The translations under genes and the position numbers were made by a program. Shown here piece after piece: positions 12,232 through 23,702 of a stretch of DNA of 64,000 nt. The DNA comes from Drosophila persimilis (lineage: Eukaryota > Arthropoda > Insecta > Diptera > Drosophilidae): NCBI RefSeq assembly GCF_003286085.1, contig NW_020825312.1:1-64000 (forward strand), written 5' to 3'. The notes beneath the pieces are model-generated. The model searched no databases. It was not told where the DNA came from and saw only the letters and a program-made list of their open reading frames with translations. Position 1 is the first letter of the stretch. Every line of letters starts with the position of its first letter.

Positions 12232-15200
12232 TGGGTGAAAGAGAACAAAGGGATTCTCTTGTTCCTTTCTATTTATACCTTTTTTTCTTTTTATTTATTA
12301 TTAGAACAAATGCACTTGATGTTTTTTTATGTAATTTTGTCGCGCATTATGGCTATGTTCTCCAGTAAATTAAGTCCCTTGGCCTACCCTTCCACCCAAA
12401 GCGGAGTGCACCGCGATCTAGTGCAGCGCCTGTCCGACAGGCGGCTCCTGAGAGCAGGCCACAAATCAAGGGATGCCTTGATGCCTTGGTAGGAGGTGCT
12501 TTGCAAAGCTTTAAAGCTTCTATTCCGCATCCGCAAGTTTCTGGTCTGCCAGTTGTTAGACGATCAGTGGCTCCTGGGCGATGAGTTGCCGAATCCCGGC
12601 TGTGAATTCCATCAAAACAAGGTCTGCGATGCCCAATCTTCAGGGCACAGGTCTTACTTTTTTCCTATTGGCAAGTTCCTTGGGGGAGTCTGACCAGAAG
12701 GAAAGAGCCAAGGTTGAGTGGTTATATTACTCTAAAGAATTCTTGGGTTCCAGCGAAAATTAACCATAAATAAATGTAGCTCATAACTCGACTCATTTCG
12801 AGTAACGGTTGTAGAAAGTGAGAGTCTGGAATTATGAAATACGAACCCATCGGATCCATTGGTTTGTTATTGAAACTCGAGTCTTGCGGGCTTTGTCTGA
12901 GGTTGGGTTTTGTTGGCCATTGCCAGAAGCCGGGAATGATGGATGTGAAAGCGCGGTACACCGTCCGTCATCACTATATGCCCTGCATTGTTGTGTGCAC
13001 ACAAGTATGGGAGAGGGAGGTGCCCTCTTTTGCTTGTGGCATGCACTGTGTCTATGGAAAGATGTCTCCAAAGCTAAATCCAATGCGGTTCGTCTAATGT
13101 TTCATCGAGAGGCAGCACAGATCGATCTCTGGCCAAAGAGAGAAGGAAGCCCCCGTCATGGCTTCATCCTTTCTGCATCCGTGGCTTATCTGGCAACTCC
13201 CTAGCCGCCCGCACCTGTCCCCTTGTTAACCCTTTGGGCCAATTAGTGGCCCTCTAATAGAACCAATAAATCAAGCCAGAATTAACACCGAGACTCGGCC
13301 ATGCCAGGCAGTTCTTTTTCTTCTTTTTTTTTGAGGGTGAATCTGAAAATGACATTAGCCAAGCGCCAGGGAACATTTCCTGCTCCGCTCTAGACTGCGG
13401 CTCGGCTAGACCTCGGCCAGACGCTACACAGGGTGCTGTGGCAGGGGCAGGGGAGGGACAGAGGAGGGGGGAGGCGTAAACACGCAAAACCACTTTTAAC
13501 TCGTTTACTTTATTTATGGCCATAATTTGTTGAGCAAAAGGTCGAAAACTAAGCGCAAAACTCAAACAGCGAAGCGACCAAAGGGCCGGCCAGAGGAAGT
13601 GGAAACGCGGCAAGGTGCGATGCATAATTAAGATAATAAAATATTAATTAAAATTAGGTTCATGCATATGCAAACACACAGAAGAGACACAGTACAGGTC
13701 CCACGTTGGGGGCAGCTTAGGGACAAATATTTGACGAGGGGGACGGTGGACAGAGGGGGGGGTGGGGGCGCTGTGACGATGACATTGCCGTTGATAGCCT
13801 CGTTATTGGCCCAGCGACTTGCCTTTAATTAATTAATTAAAAATTCAGAACAAAGTTCCACACCTGCGCGCAAACAACAAAAAATAAACACAAAAAATTA
13901 ATGCAAAACCCCCAAAGGGTTGGCCGGGGAGGATGTCAATCAAGGAATGCTCCAACACCAGAAGAGGCGATCCATGTGGCAGCCAATTGAGGCAAACAAT
14001 CCCTCGAGCCTCTGATGGAATCTCTTCTGCTCTAAGATTCCCGGCCATTCCATCATTCATACATCTCTCTCTCTCTCTCTCTCTCTCTCTCGAGGGTATT
14101 CCGAAATTTGGCTACAGATCCATTTAACCCTTGTTGGCTAATGGATATCTGATGTTTGGCCGTAGGCTTAGGGGCGGACAGACAACCGCAAAGCGCGAAA
14201 TGTGATACATTTGGCTTTGACTCTTTGGCTGTTTGGCTCTTTGCATAATTTATTTTGGATAATTTTCGGTTTGGGCCAAGCCGGCAGCCGCTTAATCACT
14301 TTTACCTGTCGCGGCACAGATATGTGGGCCACTAATTTGTGAATATTTCTTCCCTGGGCAATTGGAACTGGGGGACCGACCTGGCCATGGGATCGGTTTG
14401 GCTTTGTTTCGAGTGAAAGCGAAAGCAATCTACGGGTCGCTAGACCAAAAATATTTGACACACGCATGAGGCGTCTCATGATTGATGATTGACCCCGATT
14501 CTCCCCTTCCCTTCCCCCCCCCTAACGCTCCTCCTAGCATGTTGGCATGCATTAATTAACTAATTTAATTTTGGTTTTATTTTTGAGTTCTGTTTTTCGA
14601 AGTTTGGAAAATTTATGCAGACACATATTTTGGGAAATTTGTGTGTGGGGTTTTTTTTTCGCAGGGAGAGACCCTATCGCTGGCTTTCACTCTTGTCATA
14701 ATTGACGCATGGCCAAGGGGGCGTGTCATGGTGGTCAGGGCGTTGGTGAGGGGGGCGGTGGGGAATAGATAGCCAGAGCCGCATTGCTGCCATAAATTCA
14801 TCTGTTTTGGCATTTTAAAATGTTTCACAATTTTCCATGCGTTTTATTTGCATTCCTAATGATATCCGGCGGCCTCTCGGCCACCCACCCCCCAGCCGCC
14901 CAGCCCCCCAAGCTGGCAAACAATCAATTTCTAGCGGATCCCTGGACATTTCGATATGGACATGGCATTATGCTCGCATTCCCTATCGCCGTGATTAATG
15001 CAATTTGTGGCCACCAAAAATTGACTAATTTCGCATGGAAAACAGAAAATCATCGGGCGGGGGATGGCGAAGCAAAAACCCATTTTAAAGAGGCACAGAA
15101 AATATTTTAATACGCTCAGACATTCCACATTACCTGCTTTATATTCTTTGCCAACAAAATATTTCATATTTCTGTGGCTCGGCTGGGGCCTGGGCTCCTG

Positions 15201-16029
15201 ATGCTTGCCCAATTAAATTTTTGGGCACCGAAAACATTCTCGACCGAAGCGCAGACATGGACAATGACAAGGATGTCAACGTTTGCCGCCTTTTTAAAAC
15301 GCAAATTCCATGAAAGCAGTCAGCATGTCAACGTTTTGGTAGCCCAGGTCCAGCCAGCAGCCAGGGACCAGGCGGGGAGGAGGGGAGGAAACCATCTCTT
15401 TCTGGGCCTTAGAAAAACATGAAAAATTTAAACAAGGCGGCGAAGACGGAACAACCATCGGACATCGGTTCTCGGTCCTCGGTTCTCTCTCTGTGTTTCC
15501 GTCTCTCTGAAAAAAAAAATTGCAAGTGACAGGCAATTCATCATTCATTTGGTTTTAGACCTGACTGACTGACTGACTGACTGACCAGCCTCGGATTGGG
15601 GCCTCCGACTGGGGACTGGTCGACTGGTCGATTGGGAGTGGGACTGTGGCGACTCCTTTTTTGTCTGTGGCATGCAATTTTATGGCCGGCAGCAAACTTT
15701 TAGCATAGCCAAACGCTTTGACAATTTAATGCATTTAAAGCTTTACACAAGAGCAGATCCTGGTTCTGGTCCTGGTCTGTCCAGCACTTTGCTGGCTCTG
15801 TCTCTGCCCCCAGCCCTAGCCCCAGCCTCTGCCGTTACCCCTGACCGCCCATGGTACTACGGTGGCGATGGGTACGGTACAGTGGGTGTGGCGGCTAAAA
15901 GATAGGACAGATTTATTAGCCAGAGCTCACCTGTGAGCCTCTGACCTCGGTCTCTTTTGTCCATCACTGGTAGTCTCTTAATAGATACAAAATTCATAAC
16001 AAATTACTAATACTACTTAAAAAACTTAA
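12232..16029. other. Noncoding stretch with a possible gene fragment
   Basis: A coding-like segment at about 12340-12690 (plus strand) has non-repetitive composition and an open frame interrupted by one TAG near 12490. I cannot assign it to a family. Other content: a TC dinucleotide run, an ACTG short repeat at 15561-15585, a clustered TTAATTAA sequence at 13827-13843 and GC-rich tracts near 13440 and 13750. Open frames on both strands around 12820-13200 look like chance. Confidence 0.4.
14064..14091. repeat. TC/GA dinucleotide microsatellite
   Basis: About 14 copies of TC. Such GAGAG tracts are potential GAGA-factor sites in flies, but nothing else here points to a regulatory element. Confidence 0.7.
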
Positions 16030-17105
16030 AAAAAAATACTAGAAATAACAACCACAAAAATACCAGAAAATACCGAAAAAATATCACTTAAAGTGGTAGG
16101 TAGTGCTGATTTTACCCCACAAAAATATCAAAAAAATACCAAAACAAACCGAAAAATGTAGCGTTACCCCAAAAAAATACCAGAACATAGCAAAAAATAC
16201 CAAAACATACCACATAAATACTATAAAATTCCCGAAAAGGGAAGCTAGTGCTGATTTTACCCAAAAAAATACCACATAAATACCAGAAAATATATAAAAT
16301 ATGGAAAAATGTAGCTTGTGCTGATTTTACCCCACACAAATACCAGAACATACAACACAATACCAGAAAATACCGAAAAATACCACTTAAATACTAGAAA
16401 ATACCTACTGGAAAACTTAAATACAAGAAAAATGCAATGTAAGCTTACTCCACAAAAACACCAAAACATACCAAAATATTCCACTTACATACCAGAAATT
16501 ACCACAAAATACTACTTAAATACCAGAAAGTACAACAAAAAGGAAAAATGTACCCCACTTAAATACCTGAAAGTAACAAGAAACCCAAAAAAAAATCTCT
16601 TGAATACCAAAGAATACAAAAAATACCGAACAATTTAGCTAGTGCTGACTTTACCTTAGAAAAATACCAGAAAATATAAAAAAATACCACTTGAATACCA
16701 GAGAATACCAAGAAACCGAAAAATTTTGCAAGTGCTAATTTTGCCCTACAAAAATACCAAATAATACTAGAAAATCAAAAAAAAAATCACTAGAACACCA
16801 GAGAATACCAAAAAAACCGAAAAATTTAGCAAGTGCTAATTTTAGCCTACAAAAATACGAAAAAATAACAGAAAATAACAAAAAATACCACTTGAATACC
16901 AGAGAGTACAAAAAAATCGAAAAATTTAGCAAGTGCTGATTTTACCCAACAAAAATATCAGAAAATACCACTTTAATAATAGTCAATACAAAAAAGAACC
17001 GAAAAATTTAGCTAGTGCTGTTAATACTTCACAAAAAATACCAGAACATACCAAAAAAATACAAAAAAATACCAAAAATACCAGAAAGTACCAAAAAAAT
17101 AAGAT
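16030..17105 (-). repeat. A-rich AAAATACCA minisatellite array
   Basis: Repeated AAAATACCAGAAAATACCG, ATACCACTTAAATACC and related phrases, punctuated by the marker AGTGCTGATTTTACC or variants near 16099, 16249, 16316, 16641, 16731, 16831, 16930 and 17013, give a unit of roughly 70-100 bp over much of the block. Reverse-complemented, it has the same vocabulary as the T-rich array at 1071-1935, including AAATCAGC followed a few bases later by TTTTTCGG. Strand is set relative to that array. There is no gene: the hydrophobic minus-strand frames come from T-richness. Confidence 0.85.
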
Positions 17106-18165
17106 AATGGAGTTGTAAACGTACACATCGCCTTCTATTTGTGTCCCATTGTAAGGCTTCTGCCCAAAAATTGAACTCCCAGAAAGCAACCTTTCATTTA
17201 GGATCCCATGAAAGCCTCCACAATGCCGCCCACCGCCCGCCGCCCCACTCGCCCTGGAGATGCCACCCACTGTAGGTCTCCGCCTAGTGTTTTGGGTCTT
17301 TGGGAATTTTAAATTGTTTTAATGCGTGCGACCACGCCCCGTCTCGTCGGCAGCGTCTACGACAACGTCTACGTCTACGTCTACGTCTACGGGATGATGT
17401 CGTCAAAGTGCCCTTGCAGCGAGGCAGCGAGGCAGCGAGGAGGTGGAGCTGCCCCCCACTTCAGTGGCACTCGCAGGATCAATCAATTTTTTAGCACACT
17501 CGAGCCCGAACCGAAAGCCGAGGCCGAAGCTGATGAAGTGCCGCCGCTGGGAGACGGGAGACCTGAGACCTGAGACCTGAGACTGCTCCCCGAGTGTTTT
17601 CAAAAACTGTTTAATATGCAGCGAGTGACACCGCCAAGCGCGACGACATTGAGCAACTGCATCAATTTTGGAGGTGGTGGTGGGAGGTGGGAGGCGGAGT
17701 GCTGCTACTCCTCATGGACTGCATTCAATCCCATCCATCTTTTATCGCTTGACTGCAGTTCATAAATTTTTAAACAACAAACAAGACGTGGAGGAGCGAC
17801 CGGACACACACACACACACGAACACACACACGCATGTAATCAATTTTTATATTTTAGAAGAATCCCCCCGAGTGGGGCAGGTGCTGTTGCAGCTTCCATT
17901 ATAATTGGATTACCCGTTGGAGTGGGACCCGACCGGACCGGCATTAAAATAAATGTTCTCGCATTCTCCCATGCCCAACGGAAAGTTGTCTGGACCTGTC
18001 TTCGGGGTGCTCCGGGGGGGGCGGAGAGGGGGTTAACCGAGGCAGCTGCATCCTTCTTTGTCTGGCTGCTAATCTGGCGTTAACCTTGAGCTCTCTCTCT
18101 GTCTCTCTATCTCTCTCCGAGTCAAGTCATAGTAAGCCCTGCCGGAGTAGTGTGGAGCCTGGATA
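17106..18165. other. Noncoding stretch upstream of the sneaky-type gene
   Basis: Includes an ACGTCT short repeat at about 17365-17391, a CA microsatellite near 17800-17830 and a pyrimidine-rich CTCTCTCT tract at about 18090-18118. No TATA box stands out in the last 150 bases. An in-frame TAG at 18148-18150, 15 nt before the start codon, limits any upstream extension of the gene. Confidence 0.6.
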
Positions 18166-20358
18166 ATGTTTCATTTTCTGACAAGGAAAATTCGGCAAGC
18201 AATTGGCCTGCAACCGTACAGGCCCCTGTACTACCTGCTGTACGGCCAGGAGTCAGAGGACGAGGCCTGGCTGAAGCCCGTCCGCTATCTGGGCAGATTC
18301 GTGGTGGGCCTGGTCCTGGCCTATCTGCTGTGGGCCCTGGTGGCCCTGAACTTCAACCTGAACCGCTGGTTCGCCCACATCCCGATGCGCTTCTCGGTGT
18401 TCGAGGTGTTCATGCTGCTCAATGGGGTGGCCTTCACGCTGCTGCGCAGCGTCCGGGCCGTAACAATGCTGATATTTGTGGGGCTGGTGGGTAAGTCGGG
18501 ACGCACCTACCTGCGGGCCATCGCCTTCGCGTTCGTGATTGCCGGCCCGATCGACAACCTGGCCCTGAACGCGGCCGAGGTGGCCCGCGTGTTCGCCTGC
18601 ACCACGGTGCTCACCTACAACCTCACCAAGACGCGGTTCGATCTGATGGCCAGGCCCTTCACGAACACGCTGCAGCACATGCGGGGCGACATGGCGGAGG
18701 TGCGGAACGCTTTCCAGGAGCTGGAGGACGTCCTGATCGACCTCAAGTATGCCGTCGAGGAGTCGCCCGACGAGGAAGAGTCCGGCCAGTCCGGACAGTC
18801 CGACCAGTCGGAGCTGCCGACGGCCGAGGCGACGCGGGAGAACTTCCTGCACAACATGAGGATCCGCTGCGAGCAGCAGCTAAGCAGCGGCATCCGCGTC
18901 TGCGAGGAGGTCTTCCGCGAGGGCTACGACAAGTGCAGCACAAACTTTCCGGACTTCATGGCCCCGGCCATCTGCTGGCCCTACCGCGTGGACATCGTCT
19001 GTCGGCTGAACGTGTTCGGCAGCCCGGAAAAGGTATGCGATGCCTCGGAGGTGGTGCCGCCGGCCTTCGGCCAGACGTACGTGGATCTGCTGAGGACCGA
19101 GCGGGAGCTGTTCGAGGGCAGCTCCGAGATCGAGATCACCTACGAGCTGAGGAACGAGACGGCCACCGGGCAGCTGCTGACGGCCCAGCAGACGTCGGAG
19201 GCCTTCCTGAGGGACTTCAACCACCGGCGGCGCATCTTCGCGGCCACCATGCTGGTGCTCGAGAAGTTCCTCTGCCTGTTCATCCTGCGCGTGATCTACG
19301 CCTCCGTCCGGTACTACTGCCAGTACCGGGCCAACGTGGAGTTCGACAACTTCTACATCACGGACTACTTCCGGCACGTGGACGCCGGCCGCAAGGAGAA
19401 GGGCAAGCGCTCGATCCTGCCGCTGCACAGGCACGAGCGGACCAACTACGTGGACGTGGCCCACATCTGCAGCCGCACCGCCGAGGAGTCACGCACGGTG
19501 ATCTACCACCTGCTGCAGCTCTCGCTGGAGCTGATCACCGCCGGCCTGTTCCTCCTGCTCGACCACATGGTCGTCAGCCTGATGCAGATCATACGCCAGC
19601 GGTCGCTGGTCACCTACCAGCAGGAGGGCGAGCACGAGATCCGGTTCCACGTAAGCCCCCCAAACCTCGTCCATCGTCCCTCCGATCTCTATACAGAAGG
19701 GACTCCCCGCCTCCCGCAGATAAACGGAACCGGGCTGATGGCCCGTCTGCTGCGCATCACCATGCGGAACTTTAACATGCACGAGCGCGTCTCGACGACG
19801 CTGAGCAACGAGGAGTGCCTGCCCCAGGCGCACGTCCTGCCGCCCGGCTTCTACTACCGGCTGCTCCTCCTCTACCTGGGCATCGTGCTGCTGATCTACC
19901 AGAGCACCACCTTCCTGCGTCTGCGCCGGGTGATCTGCAGCTACTTCTACCACAAGCGCGAGAAGCAGCGCATCCTCTACCTCTACAACGCCATGCTGCG
20001 GGATCGCCTCACCGTCTTCGCCAGCCTGCGGCGCAATGCCACAATGAATCTGGCCACGCGCCGTGTCCACGACAATCTCAATGTCCTGCTGCGGCTGCGG
20101 CTGCGCTGGCCGGGCCTCTGCGGCTGCCTGCAGCATCTCAGCTGGGCCAAGAGGCGCTGCCTCATCTGCGACGCCCTCGAGGATGGGGACTTTGAGCTCT
20201 GCGCCGGCTGCGGCCTGCCCTACTGTCGCGAGTGCCGGCTGGTCCTCAAGAACGTCTGCATCCAGTGCGGCCTGTACATCAGCCTAACGCCCCCGCCGTC
20301 GGGGACCTGGTCGAATGACAGCAGCGTGGTGCTCTACGACTTCCGGAAGGACGAATAG
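18166..20358 (+). CDS. snky: Sneaky-type DC-STAMP domain sperm membrane protein
   Basis: The open frame is 730 codons and probably encodes 707 residues, because 19651-19719 looks like a 69-nt in-frame intron. Sequence features: a basic N-terminus, membrane segments near residues 43-63, 80-107 and 116-135, an acidic Ser/Glu/Gln linker near 198-226, further membrane segments near 355-384, 445-470 and 564-586 (unspliced numbering), and a C-terminal finger of pattern C-x2-C-x10-C-x2-C-x4-C-x2-C-x7-C-x2-C from about residue 665. The GKSGRTYLRA, then AGPIDNLALN, then a Cys region after the second membrane segment is what I expect of the DC-STAMP/DCST family. Fly sneaky is known as an acrosomal membrane protein needed for sperm plasma-membrane breakdown after egg entry; DCST1/DCST2 and worm SPE-42/SPE-49 are relatives acting at fertilisation. 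The start is supported by an in-frame TAG at 18148. The sneaky assignment, rather than the other fly DCST paralogue, rests on overall resemblance and length (about 715 residues in D. melanogaster, from memory). Confidence 0.88.
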   Translation: MFHFLTRKIRQAIGLQPYRPLYYLLYGQESEDEAWLKPVRYLGRFVVGLVLAYLLWALVALNFNLNRWFAHIPMRFSVFEVFMLLNGVAFTLLRSVRAVTMLIFVGLVGKSGRTYLRAIAFAFVIAGPIDNLALNAAEVARVFACTTVLTYNLTKTRFDLMARPFTNTLQHMRGDMAEVRNAFQELEDVLIDLKYAVEESPDEEESGQSGQSDQSELPTAEATRENFLHNMRIRCEQQLSSGIRVCEEVFREGYDKCSTNFPDFMAPAICWPYRVDIVCRLNVFGSPEKVCDASEVVPPAFGQTYVDLLRTERELFEGSSEIEITYELRNETATGQLLTAQQTSEAFLRDFNHRRRIFAATMLVLEKFLCLFILRVIYASVRYYCQYRANVEFDNFYITDYFRHVDAGRKEKGKRSILPLHRHERTNYVDVAHICSRTAEESRTVIYHLLQLSLELITAGLFLLLDHMVVSLMQIIRQRSLVTYQQEGEHEIRFHVSPPNLVHRPSDLYTEGTPRLPQINGTGLMARLLRITMRNFNMHERVSTTLSNEECLPQAHVLPPGFYYRLLLLYLGIVLLIYQSTTFLRLRRVICSYFYHKREKQRILYLYNAMLRDRLTVFASLRRNATMNLATRRVHDNLNVLLRLRLRWPGLCGCLQHLSWAKRRCLICDALEDGDFELCAGCGLPYCRECRLVLKNVCIQCGLYISLTPPPSGTWSNDSSVVLYDFRKDE
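19651..19719 (+). other. Probable 69-nt intron inside the sneaky-type gene
   Basis: It begins GTAAGC and ends in a pyrimidine-rich CTCCCGCAG. It is a multiple of three and has no stop, so the frame stays open if it is retained. The 23 residues it would encode are rich in proline, with no membrane or domain character, and interrupt a smooth run from ...IRFH to INGTGLMA. Splicing gives a 707-residue protein, closer to family length. Confidence 0.8.
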
Positions 20359-21699
20359 ATCCGGGAGGGGGGGGGGGGATAATCATATCTACAGCATAAT
20401 TGCCATTTTTCCAGTCTGTCTAACTTAGTTTTCCCCCTCCCCAGCAGCAGACCCCCCCCCCAGTCCCTTGTGCCTGTCTGCCGGTTGTCTGCCGCAAGTT
20501 GGAAAACATTTCTTTGCAACAACAAACATCGCTCAATTAGTGTCCACCCTTTTGTCTGTGCCACCCCCCCAGCAACATAATTATGCACATGTCTGGTATC
20601 CCCCCGGGACCCCGGGAGCCCCCCCCCCGGCAAAAAGGGTAAAAGTTTTTTGTCTTTGGACAAACTTTACTCAAGCGGGTCTGATTCGATTATGCGATGG
20701 GTAGTAGGGGGCGGGGGTGGGGGCGCCACACTATGCGGCAAGGATTAAGTTACAAAATTGTTAATTAAAAATAATAAAAAGCGCTAATTGAAGAAAATGC
20801 CTACAGAGATGCTGCGCAGAACAAAAGTTTTTCGGTTGCAAATTGTCTAGACCGGGGGGAGGGGGGAGGGGAGGTGCGCAGTGCCTTGGGGCACTGTCTG
20901 GCTCCGGCTCTGGCTCTGTTGCAACAAAGTCTTGGGCCGCCCCCCCCCCCCCCTGCACGTGGGCGTGGCCTGGCAATAAAATAATTATGCAAACGTCGCG
21001 CCGGGAGCTGCGTGTTCCAATGAAAACTCACACGTTTCCCGGTAATCGACATGGAAAAACCCAAGAAAACCAAAGGAAATGCGCAAAATTTTCCAACGAA
21101 AAACAAATACCAACAAAGCAAAGACCGATCCCGGGCCGGTGGGCATGCCGTGTGCAGAGGTGATTATTTGAGGTTCACACCTTGTTGCAGCCGAGCCCCC
21201 CCACCCCCAACCGCCCCTGCTCCTCCACCGCGGAATGGGCGAGGTCGTCGACGCTCGTCGGCGGTTGTTGTGATCAGGCCACAAAAGTGACAGGTGTGAC
21301 ACTCTCCCCGACAGCAGTGGGGGCCAGCAACCAGAGCACCCAGCACCATCCACTCCATCCTTGTGGCACGGACAGACGGATGGACGGACAGACGGACTAT
21401 GAAGACGCAACTAGACGAGACGAGACAGCGCTTTGGAAAAAAAAGACAGAAAAAGAACTGCAAAAAACAGAGAAACAGAGAGAATTATTTCCTAGAAAAC
21501 TGCAAACGACGGATGAACGAGCAGTGTAAAGACCTGCAAACAAAACGTACAAAATGAGCGAAAAACTGGAGCTCCAGCAGCGGCCACGACTAGGGAATAC
21601 CCTCTGAAACAGACCAAGAAACAGCAGATGGAACAGGATCGAAGGAGGAGTCTGGAGAGCCCTTTTCCCAGAGCTTCTGCTTTCGAAAAAATCCTGAAG
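20359..21699. other. Noncoding stretch downstream of the sneaky-type gene
   Basis: AATAAA hexamers at 20773-20778 and 20975-20980 are candidate polyadenylation signals, but both are several hundred bases past the stop. Several G or C tracts (about 20369-20379, 20620-20630, 20940-20953) and a GACGGACGGA-like repeat near 21370-21396 are present. No gene is seen. Confidence 0.5.
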
Positions 21700-22800
21700 A
21701 AACTGAGGAAAAAATAACTGGAGAAATTAGTGCAAAAATTAACTGGAAAATATAGAAAAAAATACTGAAAAATACAGAAAAAAATACTGCAAAATATATT
21801 TAAAATACTAAAAAATACAGAAAAAATACTGAAAAATATAGAAAAAATTACTGCAAAATATATTAAAAATACTGAAAAATATAGAAAAACCTGGGAACAA
21901 AATAACTGAAAAATAATGTAAAAATTGGTTTAAAAAAATAACTAAACAAATATAGAAAAATGGTTGTAAAAAATAACTGAAAAATACAGAGAAAATTAGT
22001 ACAAAAAAAAACATCTGGAAAATGTTTAAAAACTGGGGCAAAAAATAACTGAAAAATAAAGTAAATATTAGTTTAAAAAAATAACTGAAAAATATGGAAC
22101 AAATTAGAGTACAAAAATAACTGGAGAAAAATATAGAAAAAAAAGGTGCAAAAAATAAATGAAAAATATATAAGAAATGCTTGCAAGAAAAAACTGTACA
22201 AAAATGGTTGCAAAAAAGAATTTAAAAATCAAGAAAAAATTAGTGCGAAAAATAACTCGAGAAAATAGAAAAAATAAGTGCAAAAATAACTGCAAAGATT
22301 TCGAAAAAATGGTTGTACAAAATAAATGAAAAATATAAAAAAAATGTTTGTTAAAAATAACTGAAATAAAATTTTAAAAAAATGAGTGCAAAAATAACAG
22401 GAAAATATAGAGAAAATGGTTGTTAAAAATAAATACAACATATAGAAAAAACGTTTGCAAAAAAAGAATTTAAAAATATTAAAAAAAAGAGGGCAATAAA
22501 TAAATAAGAAAGAAGAAAAAATAAGTGGAGAAAAACGATAAAATTAATGTCAAAAAATAACTGAAAAGTATAGAAAAAAATGGTTTAAAAAATAACTGAA
22601 AAATATAGAAAAAATTGGTTTAAAAAATAACTAAAAAATATAGAAACAATTGGTTTAACAAATGACTGAAAAATATAGATTAGTGCAAAAAATAACTACA
22701 GAATATAGTATGAGAAAAATGACTGCAAAAATATCTGAAAAATACAGAATGAGAAAAAATGAGTGCAAAAAAGAAGTGAAGAAAATATGTATAATAGAAA
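21700..22800. repeat. A-rich minisatellite array (AATAACTGAAAAATATAG)
   Basis: Tandem variants of AAAATAACTGAAAAATATAG, separated by AAAAATTGGTT or AAAAATGGTTG-type segments, repeat every 40-60 bp. Copies near 22560-22680 are nearly identical, while earlier ones are diverged. It is a different family from the AAAATACCA array. The hydrophobic minus-strand frames are compositional. Confidence 0.8.
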
Positions 22801-23702
22801 GATGGAAAGATGCTAAAGTGTTGGGAAATAATCGGGTTGTGTCGCTCAACTGCTTTTATCATCATGAGCTCCACTTGGCGCTGATAATGACGACGACAGC
22901 CATCGGATGGGATGGGATGGGATGGAAGGGGATGGAATGGAGGAATGCTCGTTGTGGCTGGTCAGTTTTTTTATATGCCGCTCCGGTGCAAGCCCATGTC
23001 CATGTCCATTGCCCATTGCCCATTTGCCCAGGGACTGGGACTGCGACTGCGACTGGGACTGCGACTGGGAGTCCCTGTTTCAGAGTGAACTATTTAGCAA
23101 AGGAGGGAAGGGCGCGAGGGAGCCAGCCAGCAGGTGGTAAAGCGTAGAGAAATATGGTGCGGAACATTTCAATTAGAAAAACGCGGCGGCGAAACGGCAC
23201 CCTGAAGAAGAAACCTCGAAACGACGACGACGACGACGACGACAGCCTGTCGTCGCCCCCAATCAGTTGATGCCTCTCTCTCTCTCTGTCTGTCTTCCAG
23301 CGAACGGTCGGTCTTCCGTTCCGCCTTTGATGTTCGTCTCTCGCCTGACACTGACGAACCGCGATTCGCGTCTGCCCTCTCCACCCCTCCCCTCCCACCC
23401 ATCGCTCTGTCTGTGGCTCCGGGACGAACGGACGGCCACTACCTGCATAGCTTGCTATTATTTCAATAAAAATTCTTTAATATTATTTCAAGTTTGTTAT
23501 GGCAGGTTAGTGTGCTATCTCTCTCTCTCTACTTACCTCTCTATTCTCGCGCTCTACTCTTTCCGCCCGTGTTTAATCTTTATAATTACAATTTTAACAA
23601 AAACTGAAAGGCAAAAAAAATCTGTGGATAGCTGGGACAGCGGCGCCTTGGGTGTGAAGAAGCGCAAGCGTGTTAAAAATTGATTAAAGTAATTGATTTG
23701 TG
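22801..23702. other. Noncoding stretch with short repeats
   Basis: GGGAT repeats at about 22905-22925, a GGGACTGCGACT repeat near 23035-23070, an ACG trinucleotide run at about 23220-23242 and CTCTCTCT near 23274-23290. No gene is seen. Confidence 0.6.

Noticed and set aside
11712-12248. 178-codon minus-strand open frame
   Set aside because: Lies entirely in the inverted arm of the foldback element; the inverted left-arm copy and the direct repeats do not keep the frame, and no transposase motif is present.
18484-18500. GGGTAAGTC, a strong splice-donor-like sequence in the sneaky-type gene
   Set aside because: The protein reads through it into a conserved-looking GKSGRTYL segment and no matching acceptor keeps the family pattern; treated as coding.
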